DNA of 43,903 bases from CAZVAO01 sp964625175. Its GTDB lineage: Bacteria > Bacillota > UBA994 > PWPR01. The notes under the pieces were generated by a model. It saw only the letters and a list, made by a program, of their open reading frames with translations. It made no database searches and was not told the origin of the DNA. The stretch spans positions 1 through 43,903 of the forward strand of contig CAZVAO010000005.1 of NCBI GenBank assembly GCA_964625175.1. Reading direction: 5' to 3'. A program made the position numbers and the translations under genes. Positions 25,435 through 33,216 of the stretch are shown one piece after another; positions within the stretch are counted from its first letter, which is position 1; each line of letters starts with the position of its first letter.

Positions 25435-26750
25435 AAATGATCGATTTGATACTTAAAAAGAAATTAGGGCAAGCGCATACCAGTCAAGAGATCGATTGGC
25501 TAATTGATCACTACCAAAATGGGTCCATCCCCGATTATCAGATGTCGGCATGGATGATGGCGGTGTGCTTTCAAGGAATGACGGATGATGAGACCATCCA
25601 TCTAACACGCGCTATGCTTAATACTGGAACACGTCTAGATCTGGCACACCATTATGCGCATACGGTTGACAAACATTCAACCGGGGGAGTGGGGGATACG
25701 ACGTCTTTAATTGTAGGTCCTATTGTAGCCGCTGCTGGGTGTACGTTGACTAAGATGAGTGGACGAGGGCTTGGCCATACGGGTGGCACACTCGACAAAC
25801 TGGAAAGTATTCCTGGTTTTCGCATTGAACTCACCAATGTAGAGTTTCAACAACAGATTGCACAGATTGGATTAGCAATCATTGGTCAGACGAGCGCATT
25901 AGCGCCGGTTGATAAAAAAATCTATGCCCTGCGCGATGTGACTGCGACGGTGCAATCAATCCCCTTAATTGCCTCCTCAATTATGTCTAAGAAGCTTGCA
26001 GCTGGAGCGGATGTCATCGCACTCGATATTAAGGTTGGTAATGGCGCGTTTATGAAAACACTTGAAGATGGCCGTCAGCTTGCTCATATGATGGTGAAGA
26101 TTGGGACAGAATTTAAGCGGCATATCATTGTATTTTTGACGGATATGAACTTCCCGCTGGGTAATGCAATTGGCAACTCTCTGGAAGTCATTGAGGCGAT
26201 TTCAATCCTAAAAGGGGGCGAATCTCCTAGATTAAAAGAATTGTGTTTTGAATTAAGTGCCCAGATGATTTGGGCCTCGGGCTTAACGCCGACCCTCTCA
26301 GAAGCGCAAGATTTGGTTCTGGAAAAAGTAGAATCGGGTGAAGCGTTCGAAAAATTCCGGCAAATGGTAAAGGCACAAGGCGGAGATGTCGCCTATCTTT
26401 CTAATGTGGATCTTTTTGCTAAGGCCCCATGGGTTTACCAAATTGTAGCATCTAAGAGTGGTTATATTACCAATCTTGATGCTTTGAAAATTGGACAGTT
26501 AGCCATGTACCTCGGTGCTGGCAGAGCCTCTAAAAAAGATGATATTGACTATAGTGCCGGAGTAAAGCTCTGCAAGCATATCGGTGATTATGTTGAAACG
26601 GGTGAAGTGCTAGCCGAATTGTACACCTCGTTAGATTTACACCAAGATACACTTGATACGATGTTTAAGGCCGCATTAACCATAAGCTCTGAAGCTTTTG
26701 CTAGTCCGGATTTGATTTTGGCTGTCATTGATCCGAATCGGTCCTTGTGA
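25431..26750 (+). CDS. pdp: Pyrimidine-nucleoside phosphorylase
   Basis: Phosphorolyses uridine, deoxyuridine and thymidine to base and sugar 1-phosphate. It has 439 residues from the ATG at 25431 in the ATGA overlap with deoB; the in-frame start at 25395 lies deeper in deoB. Motifs: KHSTGGVGDTTSLIVGP (phosphate site), the thymidine-phosphorylase signature SGRGLGHTGGTLDKLES, SSIMSKKLA and ALDIKVGNGAFMKT. In many sporulating Clostridia dacF-spoIIAA-spoIIAB-sigF follow; here a terminator follows instead. Confidence 0.95.
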   Translation: MKMIDLILKKKLGQAHTSQEIDWLIDHYQNGSIPDYQMSAWMMAVCFQGMTDDETIHLTRAMLNTGTRLDLAHHYAHTVDKHSTGGVGDTTSLIVGPIVAAAGCTLTKMSGRGLGHTGGTLDKLESIPGFRIELTNVEFQQQIAQIGLAIIGQTSALAPVDKKIYALRDVTATVQSIPLIASSIMSKKLAAGADVIALDIKVGNGAFMKTLEDGRQLAHMMVKIGTEFKRHIIVFLTDMNFPLGNAIGNSLEVIEAISILKGGESPRLKELCFELSAQMIWASGLTPTLSEAQDLVLEKVESGEAFEKFRQMVKAQGGDVAYLSNVDLFAKAPWVYQIVASKSGYITNLDALKIGQLAMYLGAGRASKKDDIDYSAGVKLCKHIGDYVETGEVLAELYTSLDLHQDTLDTMFKAALTISSEAFASPDLILAVIDPNRSL

Positions 26751-26775
26751 GTCATGTCGAGATGATAATTGAATA

Positions 26776-26822
26776 AACCGCTCTCAGTAGGTCGCGGTAT
26801 GGCTTGCTGGGCGGTTATTTTT
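26776..26822 (+). terminator. Terminator after pdp
   Basis: AACCGCTC (26776-26783) pairs with GGGCGGTT (26809-26816), one G-T pair included, with a long inner loop that can partly pair, followed by ATTTTT. Confidence 0.6.
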
Positions 26823-26852
26823 AAGCGGAGTCCTTATCAGAATTCCGCTTAA
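26821..26852. repeat. Perfect 9-bp inverted repeat in pdp-M50 gap
   Basis: TTAAGCGGA (26821-26829) and TCCGCTTAA (26844-26852) are separated by 14 bases. There is no T-run after it, so it does not look like a forward terminator. It abuts the pdp terminator. Confidence 0.5.
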
Positions 26853-26886
26853 AGTATGAAGTAAGACGTAAGGATTTGCTGGACTA

Positions 26887-26916
26887 TTGTCAAAGATGTG
26901 TGAATATAGGTATAAT
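26887..26916 (+). promoter_or_regulatory. Near-consensus sigma-A promoter for M50-scpA-scpB
   Basis: TTGTCA (26887-26892) and TATAAT (26911-26916) with an 18-base spacer, 34 bases before the start codon. Confidence 0.78.
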
Positions 26917-26950
26917 GAGAGACAGTTTAGCTTTAGAATGAGGTGTTGTT

Positions 26951-27577
26951 TTGAATATAATCGACCGTTTAACCAGTCCAGATTTGCTATTTTTACTGCC
27001 GGCAATTTTAATTGCTCTTACAGTGCATGAGTTTGCTCATGCCTATACCTCAAATATGTTTGGTGATCCCACCCCGAGGTTGCAAGGGCGGCTCACCCTT
27101 AATCCTTTAGCCCACCTTGATCCGATGGGGTTAGTTTGTTTGGTTCTGTTTGGCTTTGGCTGGGGCAGACCCGTGCAAATCAATCCGCGTTATTATAAGA
27201 ATCCCAAGCGGGACCGAATTTTAGTTTCTCTAGCTGGTCCGGCTTCAAATCTGATCATTGTGATACTGGTTGCATTATTGATGAAGTTTCTATTGCCAGT
27301 TGTGCCTTATGAAGCATTTTGGAAAATCATGCAGTATATGGTGATGATCAATGCGGTGCTTTGTATCTTTAATCTCTTGCCCATACCACCTTTGGATGGA
27401 TCTAAGATTCTACTTGAGGTTCTGCCGTTGCCAAATAAGTATGAGTTGTATTATCGCGTCCAGCGCTACTCGACAATCATATTGTTAGTATTAATCTATA
27501 CAAACATAATAGATAAAGTGCTAACACCTTTAGTTGGTATGGTCGTCTCGCTCGCCAATTACATCATTTTTCTTTAG
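26951..27577 (+). CDS. Site-2 protease family (M50) membrane protein
   Basis: Polytopic membrane metalloprotease homolog of 208 residues. The zinc motif HEFAH lies in the first hydrophobic helix (LTVHEFAHAYTSNMFGD), and the third-ligand-type motif appears as NLLPIPPLDGSKIL (NPxPPLDG form) in the third or fourth helix. About five hydrophobic segments are visible. No PDZ domain is present, as in the short YwhC-like M50 group. It begins with TTG after GAGGTG. Synteny with scpA is typical for Clostridia. Substrate unknown; in sporulating relatives this gene lies downstream of spoIIA. Confidence 0.88.
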   Translation: MNIIDRLTSPDLLFLLPAILIALTVHEFAHAYTSNMFGDPTPRLQGRLTLNPLAHLDPMGLVCLVLFGFGWGRPVQINPRYYKNPKRDRILVSLAGPASNLIIVILVALLMKFLLPVVPYEAFWKIMQYMVMINAVLCIFNLLPIPPLDGSKILLEVLPLPNKYELYYRVQRYSTIILLVLIYTNIIDKVLTPLVGMVVSLANYIIFL

Positions 27578-27588
27578 GGTGTATTAAG

Positions 27589-28299
27589 ATGAAATTTGCC
27601 ATAAATTCAGAGATTTTTGCTGGTCCACTCGACATCCTCTTGCAATTAGTACAAAAGAAAAAACTGGATATCACGATGATTTCTTTAGCTCAAATTGCGG
27701 ATGATTTTCAGGCCTATATTGGCGAATTGGATATTGAAAATATGGAGCAGGTGACATCTTTTTTGCATGTTGCTACTATTTTGTTGCGAATTAAAGTTCA
27801 AACGATGTTCCCAGATAGTCAACACTTCGCTGAAGAGGAAGAGGTGGAACTTTTACTTAACCTCATGGACAAGAAATACTATACGGTTCTAGCGGATATC
27901 ATGACGGAGTGGGAAACGGCTGATCTCGGCTATTTTAGACGTGGCGCAAATGAGCTCATGATTGAGGAAGAAGTCGACCCTAATCGCTTTCTTGATGAGG
28001 TATCGCTGCTTAATTTAGCGATGACCTTCGAGCAGATTCTGCTTGAATTCGGCAAGGAAGAAGAGCCACTCAGTGTTGAGTCTTTCAGCATTACAATTGC
28101 AGATCAAGTCACTTGGCTGAACGATATGTGCCATTTAAAACCGCGCAATTTGGTTGAACTGTTCCGCTATCTACCGAATCGGTTTAGTGTAGTCGTTACG
28201 TTCCTGGCCTTGCTGGAGAGCATTCGGAGTGGCGTCCTGTTAGTTGCCTATGAGACGGATGGGCAGTGCATTGTTCTGGCAGCTGAAGGAAAGGAATAA
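27589..28299 (+). CDS. scpA: Segregation and condensation protein A
   Basis: Kleisin that bridges SMC heads with ScpB in chromosome condensation. It has 236 residues. The N-terminal FAGPLDILLQLVQKKKLDI and the following DITMISLAQIADDFQAYI segment are the family signature; the acidic middle (EEEEVELLLNLMDKK) and a winged-helix-like C-terminus complete it. It starts 11 bases after the M50 gene and precedes scpB. Confidence 0.95.
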   Translation: MKFAINSEIFAGPLDILLQLVQKKKLDITMISLAQIADDFQAYIGELDIENMEQVTSFLHVATILLRIKVQTMFPDSQHFAEEEEVELLLNLMDKKYYTVLADIMTEWETADLGYFRRGANELMIEEEVDPNRFLDEVSLLNLAMTFEQILLEFGKEEEPLSVESFSITIADQVTWLNDMCHLKPRNLVELFRYLPNRFSVVVTFLALLESIRSGVLLVAYETDGQCIVLAAEGKE

Positions 28300-28303
28300 T
28301 CTT

Positions 28304-28819
28304 ATGGAGAACATGATTGAAAAAGTTAATGCATTGGAAGCCCTGTTGTTTGCCTGTGATGAACCTTTAGAAAATGAACAACTTTGCACATTACTTGCGA
28401 TTGATGCAGCTGTTTTAGATGAAGTGATTGAGGAGTTGAAAGCTAGGTACGTCGCGAATAGTGGTTTGGATTTGAAGCGGATTGATACGGGTTTAATCTT
28501 AGTGGTTAATAAAAACTATAACGACTATGTTAAACAACTCCGTCCGCTGCGCAATACAAAACTATCTAGGGCAGCGATGGAAACGCTCTCTATTGTAGCG
28601 TTTCGGCAACCGATTACCCGTCTCGAGGTGTCCGATTTGCGGGGGGTTAAAAGTGATGGGGTCATTGCGATGTTGCTGATGCGCGGACTCATTGAGATTG
28701 TAGGACGCAAAGAGGCTCTAGGTAGACCCATTCTTTATGGAACAACAGCGGCATTTCTGCAATATTTCGGACTTGACCATATATCAGATTTGCCGAAACC
28801 AGAGGGATTGAAGTTTTAA
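28304..28819 (+). CDS. scpB: Segregation and condensation protein B
   Basis: Winged-helix partner of ScpA in the SMC complex. It has 171 residues from the ATG at 28304; the frame extends upstream into scpA but only this start follows a purine-rich site and gives the normal N-terminus (ALEALLFACDEPL). Typical segments: LSRAAMETLSIVAFRQPITR, LRGVKSDGVI and GRKEALGRPILYGTT. Four bases after scpA. In Bacillus dacB-spmA-spmB follow before rluB; they are absent here. Confidence 0.95.
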   Translation: MENMIEKVNALEALLFACDEPLENEQLCTLLAIDAAVLDEVIEELKARYVANSGLDLKRIDTGLILVVNKNYNDYVKQLRPLRNTKLSRAAMETLSIVAFRQPITRLEVSDLRGVKSDGVIAMLLMRGLIEIVGRKEALGRPILYGTTAAFLQYFGLDHISDLPKPEGLKF

Positions 28820-28855
28820 TTTTGATTTTAGGGTGACGCCCCATCAAAAAAAAGG

Positions 28856-28925
28856 TATAATTTAACTTAGGTGCGATGCACTCGAAGCGGTAGGTTAGTG
28901 AGGTAACGAGCTAGCCGAGAATAAA
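28856..28925 (+). promoter_or_regulatory. ridA promoter -10 and structured-looking leader
   Basis: TATAAT at 28856-28861 has a weak -35. The transcript would carry a leader containing GTGCGA (28871-28876, in the small hairpin GTGC-GAT-GCAC) and a stem pairing GGTTAG (28893-28898) with CTAGCC (28911-28916). The segment 28900-28922 matches 16 of 23 positions with 40720-40742 in front of uppP at nearly the same distance from another GTGCGA. It could be a cis-regulatory RNA; no known riboswitch class was recognised. Confidence 0.4.
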
Positions 28926-28955
28926 TATTTGATATATTGGAAGGAGTATTTTAAC

Positions 28956-29411
28956 ATGAAAATTGAAGAAAAACTGGCTCAAATGGGAATCACATTAGGG
29001 GATCCTGGTAAACCAGTAGCTGCCTATGTACCTGCTGTTCAAACAGGAAATTTAATTTTTGTATCTGGCCAAATTCCTCGTAAAGATGGCAAAATTATCA
29101 CTGGACGTTTAGGTGAGAGCATTAGCATTGAAGACGCCTATGAAGCTGCCCGTTTGTGCGGTATTAGCTGTTTAGCAGTTATTAAGTCGATGGTTGGCGA
29201 TCTTGACCGCGTTAAGAAAATTGTTAAAGTAACCGGCTATGTCAACAGCGTTCCAGAGAGTGGTGACCAGCCTAAAGTGGTCAACGGTGCGAGTGAGTTG
29301 TTTGTTGAAGTATTTGGTGAAAAAGGTATGCATGCACGTGCGGCCATCGGTCATAGTGGACTTCCCCTTAATGTGCCAGTAGAGGTCGAAGTCATAGTGG
29401 AAGTTGAGTAG
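28956..29411 (+). CDS. RidA family protein (YjgF/YER057c/UK114), AtzH-like long subgroup
   Basis: Homotrimeric small protein of 151 residues. RidA deaminates reactive 2-aminoacrylate and other enamines; longer members of this superfamily may do other reactions. The sequence has KPVAAYVPAVQTGNLIFVSGQIP and a C-terminal GMHARAAIGHSGLPLNVPVEVEVIVE split, where the Arg in HARAAIG corresponds to the catalytic Arg of RidA. The ATG at 28956 follows AAGGAG by nine bases. It stands alone between its own promoter and a strong terminator. Confidence 0.85.
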   Translation: MKIEEKLAQMGITLGDPGKPVAAYVPAVQTGNLIFVSGQIPRKDGKIITGRLGESISIEDAYEAARLCGISCLAVIKSMVGDLDRVKKIVKVTGYVNSVPESGDQPKVVNGASELFVEVFGEKGMHARAAIGHSGLPLNVPVEVEVIVEVE

Positions 29412-29430
29412 TCTTTAACATAAATCTAAG

Positions 29431-29465
29431 CACAACCTGCTTGTTTAAGTGGGTTGTGTTTGTTT
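29431..29465 (+). terminator. Strong terminator after ridA
   Basis: A 12-base-pair stem (29431-29442 with 29447-29458, two G-T pairs) with a GTTT loop, followed by TTTGTTT. Confidence 0.88.
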
Positions 29466-29660
29466 GTAAGTGAATAGCGCTTGCCAATCTAAAATGAGCG
29501 AACGACACCGTTAGCGCAGAGTAAAGAATTGTTTAGCTGGGACAAGCCGACATCAAATAGTTTAGCAAAATCAGATAATCTGCCACACGTTACGATTATT
29601 TGATTTGCAGAATGGAGATTTTTGCTGTTAGCAAATGTTTTTTGCCGTTTTTGTTTTACT
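29466..29660. other. Spacer between ridA terminator and exchanger gene
   Basis: About 195 bases with no supportable gene. It contains an imperfect inverted repeat: GCAAAATCAGATAATC (29565-29580) against GATTATTTGATTTGC (29594-29608), one mismatch and one extra base, loop 13. No T-run follows. Confidence 0.5.
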
Positions 29661-29688
29661 TTGGTGACGTTTTCTGGAATAATAATAT
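29661..29688 (+). promoter_or_regulatory. Candidate promoter for the exchanger gene
   Basis: TTGGTG (29661-29666) and TAATAT (29683-29688) spaced by 16 bases, about 26 bases before the chosen start. Weak match. Confidence 0.3.
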
Positions 29689-29713
29689 GGATTTTAATGT
29701 TGGGGGTAAGACA

Positions 29714-30646
29714 ATGGTTCCTTGGGGTAGCATCTTTGGTTTGGTTATTGGTTTAATAATGATTATTAAGGGCGCAGATGTTTTTATTGATGCTGCCATT
29801 TGGATTGCTCAAAAAACAGGCATTCCCAAAGTGATTATTGGGATCTCCATTGTGAGCTTGGCGACAACTTTACCCGAATTTTCGGTCTCTGTTTATGCAT
29901 CCTATACAAACCACGCATCAATGGCAGTTGGCAACGCGGTTGGGTCTTGTATTTGCAATATAGGACTCATCTTAGGGATGGTTCTAATCTATAGGCAATT
30001 CAAAGTAGAGCAAAAGGGTTTTGTCAATCGTGGGGTTTATATGATTGTGGTTGCAGGCGCGCTTTTCTTAATGTCGCAAGACTTTACTATTGGACGGGCG
30101 GATGCGATTGTCCTGATCTTCTTTTTGGCTGGCTTCGTTTATCTTATTTACAATGAAGTACGCAATTCTGTTGAACGTGAAATCACTGAGGTAGAAGGTA
30201 AGTGGGGCATCCAAATTATTAAATTCATTTTGAGCTCGTTGCTCGTTGTGATTGGAAGTCGTTTGGTCGTCAATTCGGGCGTGACACTTGCTGAGTTTTT
30301 CCATATTCCTGAAATTGTCATTTCACTAACACTCATTGCGTTAGGCACATCTCTCCCTGAGCTGGTGACTGCTTTGACAGCCGCCTATAAAGGACATCAA
30401 GACTTATCACTGGGCAATATCGTGGGGGCGAACATTCTCAATATGACTTGGGTAGTTGGGGGTTCAGCTCTCATTAACCCGCTCAGTATTTCACCGCAAA
30501 ATATCCGAATTGATTTGCCCGTTATGGCAGCATTCATGGTTCTGTTACTTATTTTTGGGAAAACAAAGAATGTGTTAGGCCGATTCGAAGGTGCGATTCT
30601 TTTTATGGGTTATTTCGCATATATTGCTTTCACTATCCTGTCTTAG
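29714..30646 (+). CDS. Calcium/sodium antiporter (CaCA family, YrbG-like)
   Basis: Integral membrane cation exchanger of 310 residues with about ten hydrophobic helices. Both alpha repeats are visible: GISIVSLATTLPEFSVS with GNAVGSCICNIGLILG in the first half, and LIALGTSLPELVTALTAA with GNIVGANILNMTWVVG in the second. The ATG at 29714 follows GGGGGT by six bases and opens directly into the first membrane helix; the longer in-frame extension back to 29600 is not supported. It probably exchanges Na+ (or H+) for Ca2+; the exact ions are unknown. It precedes rluB by 12 bases. Confidence 0.88.
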   Translation: MVPWGSIFGLVIGLIMIIKGADVFIDAAIWIAQKTGIPKVIIGISIVSLATTLPEFSVSVYASYTNHASMAVGNAVGSCICNIGLILGMVLIYRQFKVEQKGFVNRGVYMIVVAGALFLMSQDFTIGRADAIVLIFFLAGFVYLIYNEVRNSVEREITEVEGKWGIQIIKFILSSLLVVIGSRLVVNSGVTLAEFFHIPEIVISLTLIALGTSLPELVTALTAAYKGHQDLSLGNIVGANILNMTWVVGGSALINPLSISPQNIRIDLPVMAAFMVLLLIFGKTKNVLGRFEGAILFMGYFAYIAFTILS

Positions 30647-30658
30647 GGGGAATTATTG

Positions 30659-31384
30659 ATGGAGCGTTTACAGAAAGTACTAGCCCACGCAGGGGTTGCC
30701 TCGCGCAGAGCCTGTGAAAAGATCATTAGTGAGGGCAGAGTAACGGTTAATGGAGATGTGGTTACCGTGATGGGGCACAAGGTCGATCGTGAGAAAGACT
30801 TAATTGCCGTAGATGGCCAGTTAATTTCTTTTGCAAAGGCCTACACCTACATCCTCCTCAATAAGCCGATTGAAGTGATTACGAGTGTAACCGATACCCA
30901 TAACCGTAAGACGGTTTTGGATCTGGTAAAGGTGCAAGCACGTGTTTACCCAGTGGGTCGCCTGGATTACAATACGACAGGCGTCTTATTGCTAACGGAT
31001 GATGGAGATCTTGCGTATCAATTGACACACCCATCCTTCGGGGTGTGGAAAACCTATCGCGCGACAATTAGTGGCAAACTCAATCATTCAGAAATACGGA
31101 AGTTAACGGATGGGATACTGCTCGAGGAGGGGTTGACAGCACCAGCAAAGTGTCGTATTGTACAGACCTTATCCGATAGCCAGATTGTCGAATTAAGCAT
31201 TCATGAAGGACGTAAAAGGCAAATCAGACGGATGTTTGATGAATTGGACCGCAGAGTAATCGCCTTGGAGCGAATTTTATTTGGGAGTCTTTCCTGTCAG
31301 GATTTGAATCGTGGGGCGTGGCGTTATTTGACGGATCAAGAGGTTAGTCGTCTAAAACAAGACCATCAGTTATCCAATGCTTAA
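30659..31384 (+). CDS. rluB: 23S rRNA pseudouridine synthase, RluB/RsuA family
   Basis: Isomerises a uridine in rRNA (position 2605 in E. coli numbering for RluB). It has 241 residues: S4 RNA-binding domain at about 1-60 (MERLQKVLAHAGVASRRACEKII) and the catalytic domain with Asp103 in GRLDYNTTGVLLLTDDG, ending with the EGRKRQIRRMF segment. The ATG at 30659 follows GGGGGA. B. subtilis has rluB (ypuL) after scpB-dacB-spmAB, so its position here is syntenic although the sporulation and spore-wall genes are gone. RluE or RsuA specificity is possible. Confidence 0.92.
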   Translation: MERLQKVLAHAGVASRRACEKIISEGRVTVNGDVVTVMGHKVDREKDLIAVDGQLISFAKAYTYILLNKPIEVITSVTDTHNRKTVLDLVKVQARVYPVGRLDYNTTGVLLLTDDGDLAYQLTHPSFGVWKTYRATISGKLNHSEIRKLTDGILLEEGLTAPAKCRIVQTLSDSQIVELSIHEGRKRQIRRMFDELDRRVIALERILFGSLSCQDLNRGAWRYLTDQEVSRLKQDHQLSNA

Positions 31385-31416
31385 GCACAGCACCGATTAA
31401 CGAAAGACAATTATTT

Positions 31417-31451
31417 AGCACCCCTATATATGAAGCGGGGTGCTTTTATTA
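31417..31451 (+). terminator. Strong terminator after rluB
   Basis: AGCACCCC (31417-31424) pairs perfectly with GGGGTGCT (31437-31444) and is followed by TTTTATT. Confidence 0.88.
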
Positions 31452-31522
31452 AGAACGTGCCTGCTTGCGCACGTGAAAATTTTGGATCAGCGCCGTGCTG
31501 AGCAAAAAAGATGTTTAAATGA

Positions 31523-31551
31523 TTGAGATTTGCTAAGGTTCAAGTTATTAT
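31523..31551 (+). promoter_or_regulatory. Sigma-A promoter for aroH-cmk-plsC-ispH/rpsA-fni
   Basis: TTGAGA (31523-31528) and TATTAT (31546-31551) with a 17-base spacer, 27 bases before aroH. Confidence 0.65.
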
Positions 31552-31578
31552 AAAAGAGTAAGATTTTAAGGAGACAGG

Positions 31579-31956
31579 ATGATGAGAACATTTGCTATAC
31601 GCGGCGCCATTACGGCAGCGGAAAACACCTCAGATGCGATACTAGAAGCCACAGTTGAACTACTAAAGACGCTGTTAGCCGATAATAAGTTGGACAGAAC
31701 GGATTTAATTAGTTTGCTGTTTACCGTGACCCCTGACCTCAATCAGGCATTTCCTGCCAAAGCCGCACGTGATATCGGTATCACGGATGTTGCATTAATG
31801 TGTGCCACCGAAATACCCGTCGCTGGAGCACTACAGAAATGTGTGAGAGTTATGATGCATGTGCATTGCTGTAATGACTTTCAGCCTAAGCACTGTTATT
31901 TGCGGGCAGCACGCTCATTACGACCTGATCTCATAAGGGAGCAAACCAATGAATAA
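31579..31956 (+). CDS. aroH: Chorismate mutase, AroH type
   Basis: Rearranges chorismate to prephenate for phenylalanine and tyrosine. It has 125 residues, the size of the monofunctional trimeric AroH family. The N-terminal FAIRGAITAAENT holds the active-site Arg, SLLFTVTPDLNQAFPAKAAR the central strand, and CATEIPVAGALQKCVRVMMHV the Glu and Arg that hold the substrate. AAGGAGA lies upstream; ATG codons at 31579 and 31582 are both possible. It overlaps cmk by eight bases. aroQ at the window start is in the same overall pathway. Confidence 0.93.
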   Translation: MMRTFAIRGAITAAENTSDAILEATVELLKTLLADNKLDRTDLISLLFTVTPDLNQAFPAKAARDIGITDVALMCATEIPVAGALQKCVRVMMHVHCCNDFQPKHCYLRAARSLRPDLIREQTNE

Positions 31957-32635
31957 GAAGCAAAAAGGTTTTGTTATAACAATTGATGGTCCAGCAGGTG
32001 CAGGCAAGAGTACCATTGCCCGTGCAGTGGCGGAGCAATATCAACTGGCTTATCTCGATACAGGCGCGATGTACCGCTCTGTAACCTGTGCAGCGATCCT
32101 TTATGGTATCAGTGAGGATGATGAGCAGGCGCTGGCAGGAATTGCCCAAGAACTAGAGCCCAAGTATTTTAAGGATAGAATCGACTATTATTATCGAGGC
32201 CTAAACCTAGCACCGTTCATTCGCTCGATTGCCGTCAATGATAAGGTATCACAAGTGTCTGTTCATGCGAAAGTTCGCAAAGCCTTAGTTGACATCCAAC
32301 GTCAAATTGGTCAGAATAGTCCACAAGGCGTGGTGCTGGAGGGGCGTGACACGGGCAGTGTGGTGTTCCCTGAAGCGGCTGTTAAGGTCTATTTGACAGC
32401 GAGTGTGGCAGAAAGAGCTTTGAGGCGCTTTCGGGAGTATCTGGATCAAGGACAAGAGGTGGAACTTGCTTTGATTGAACAGCAGATTAGCAAACGTGAC
32501 CAGATTGATAGCAGTCGTTCGATTTCACCGCTTGTTGTTCCTGACGGGGCGCTTTATATTGACAGTACTAATATGCAAATTGCTGAGGTTGTCAAGCAGA
32601 TCATTACGGCAATTAACGAGAGTAGGAATAGGTGA
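31949..32635 (+). CDS. cmk: (d)CMP kinase
   Basis: Phosphorylates CMP and dCMP with ATP. It has 228 residues. Walker A is DGPAGAGKSTIAR; the CMP site segments YLDTGAMYRSVT, LEGRDTGSVVFP and the lid region ERALRRFREY are present. It overlaps aroH by eight bases and the plsC start by one base. The cmk-plsC-ispH/S1 order is conserved in Clostridia and related to ypfB-cmk-ypfD of Bacillus. Confidence 0.95.
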   Translation: MNKKQKGFVITIDGPAGAGKSTIARAVAEQYQLAYLDTGAMYRSVTCAAILYGISEDDEQALAGIAQELEPKYFKDRIDYYYRGLNLAPFIRSIAVNDKVSQVSVHAKVRKALVDIQRQIGQNSPQGVVLEGRDTGSVVFPEAAVKVYLTASVAERALRRFREYLDQGQEVELALIEQQISKRDQIDSSRSISPLVVPDGALYIDSTNMQIAEVVKQIITAINESRNR

Positions 32636-33216
32636 TGCTTTATTATCTATCCGTTGCATTTTTAAACATTTTTATGCGATTATTCTATAATATTCAGGTG
32701 CATGATCGACCACATGATTTCCCCAAAGGACAGCTGATTGTCAGCGGTAATCATAGTACTTGGCTCGACCCTATTTGGATAGCGATAACCGTACCCCGCA
32801 GGATTCACTTTTTGGCTAAAGAAGAGTTGTTCCGCAACCCAATATTGAGTTTCCTTTTCACTGCCGCAGGCTTTCATCCAGTCAAGCGGGGAAGTGCCGA
32901 TCGTAGAGTTTTAAAGTTCGCTAGTCAGCGGTTAAACGAGGGGCGAGTTGTTGGCATTTTCCCGGAAGGCACACGTAACAAGGATGGAATGGGCAAAGCC
33001 CATAATGGTGCCGCCTATATTGCTTTGCGCACTGGCAGTCCCATCTTACCGGTATCGATTGATTATCATAAACTGGGGTTTCGCAGTGTTATCCATCTGC
33101 GATTTCAACCCGTGATTGTTATTAAGAAAGATGAGAAAATCGATCGGCAAGAATTGGAGAGAGTTACGTCGCAACTCATGGCAGTTATTGCCTCAGGATT
33201 AAGTCATCATGAATAA
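32635..33216 (+). CDS. plsC: 1-acyl-sn-glycerol-3-phosphate acyltransferase
   Basis: Membrane-associated acyltransferase making phosphatidic acid. It has 193 residues from the ATG at 32635 in a TGATG overlap with cmk. A hydrophobic N-terminal helix precedes motif I NHSTWLDP (HX4D), motif III FPEGTRNKDG and motif IV SPILPVSI. The final eight bases overlap the ispH fusion gene. With gpsA at 39493 it supplies phospholipid synthesis; the intermediate acyltransferase plsY is not in this window. Confidence 0.92.
   Translation: MLYYLSVAFLNIFMRLFYNIQVHDRPHDFPKGQLIVSGNHSTWLDPIWIAITVPRRIHFLAKEELFRNPILSFLFTAAGFHPVKRGSADRRVLKFASQRLNEGRVVGIFPEGTRNKDGMGKAHNGAAYIALRTGSPILPVSIDYHKLGFRSVIHLRFQPVIVIKKDEKIDRQELERVTSQLMAVIASGLSHHE

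Noticed and set aside
28895..28910. GTGAGGTAACG in the ridA leader resembles a 16S rRNA stretch
   Set aside because: The match is about 11 bases and the surrounding sequence does not continue as rRNA; treated as part of a leader structure.
29600..29713. Possible 38-residue N-terminal extension of the cation exchanger
   Set aside because: The start at 29714 has GGGGGT six bases before it and matches the family's beginning at the first membrane helix; the extension overlaps the inverted repeat and candidate promoter.
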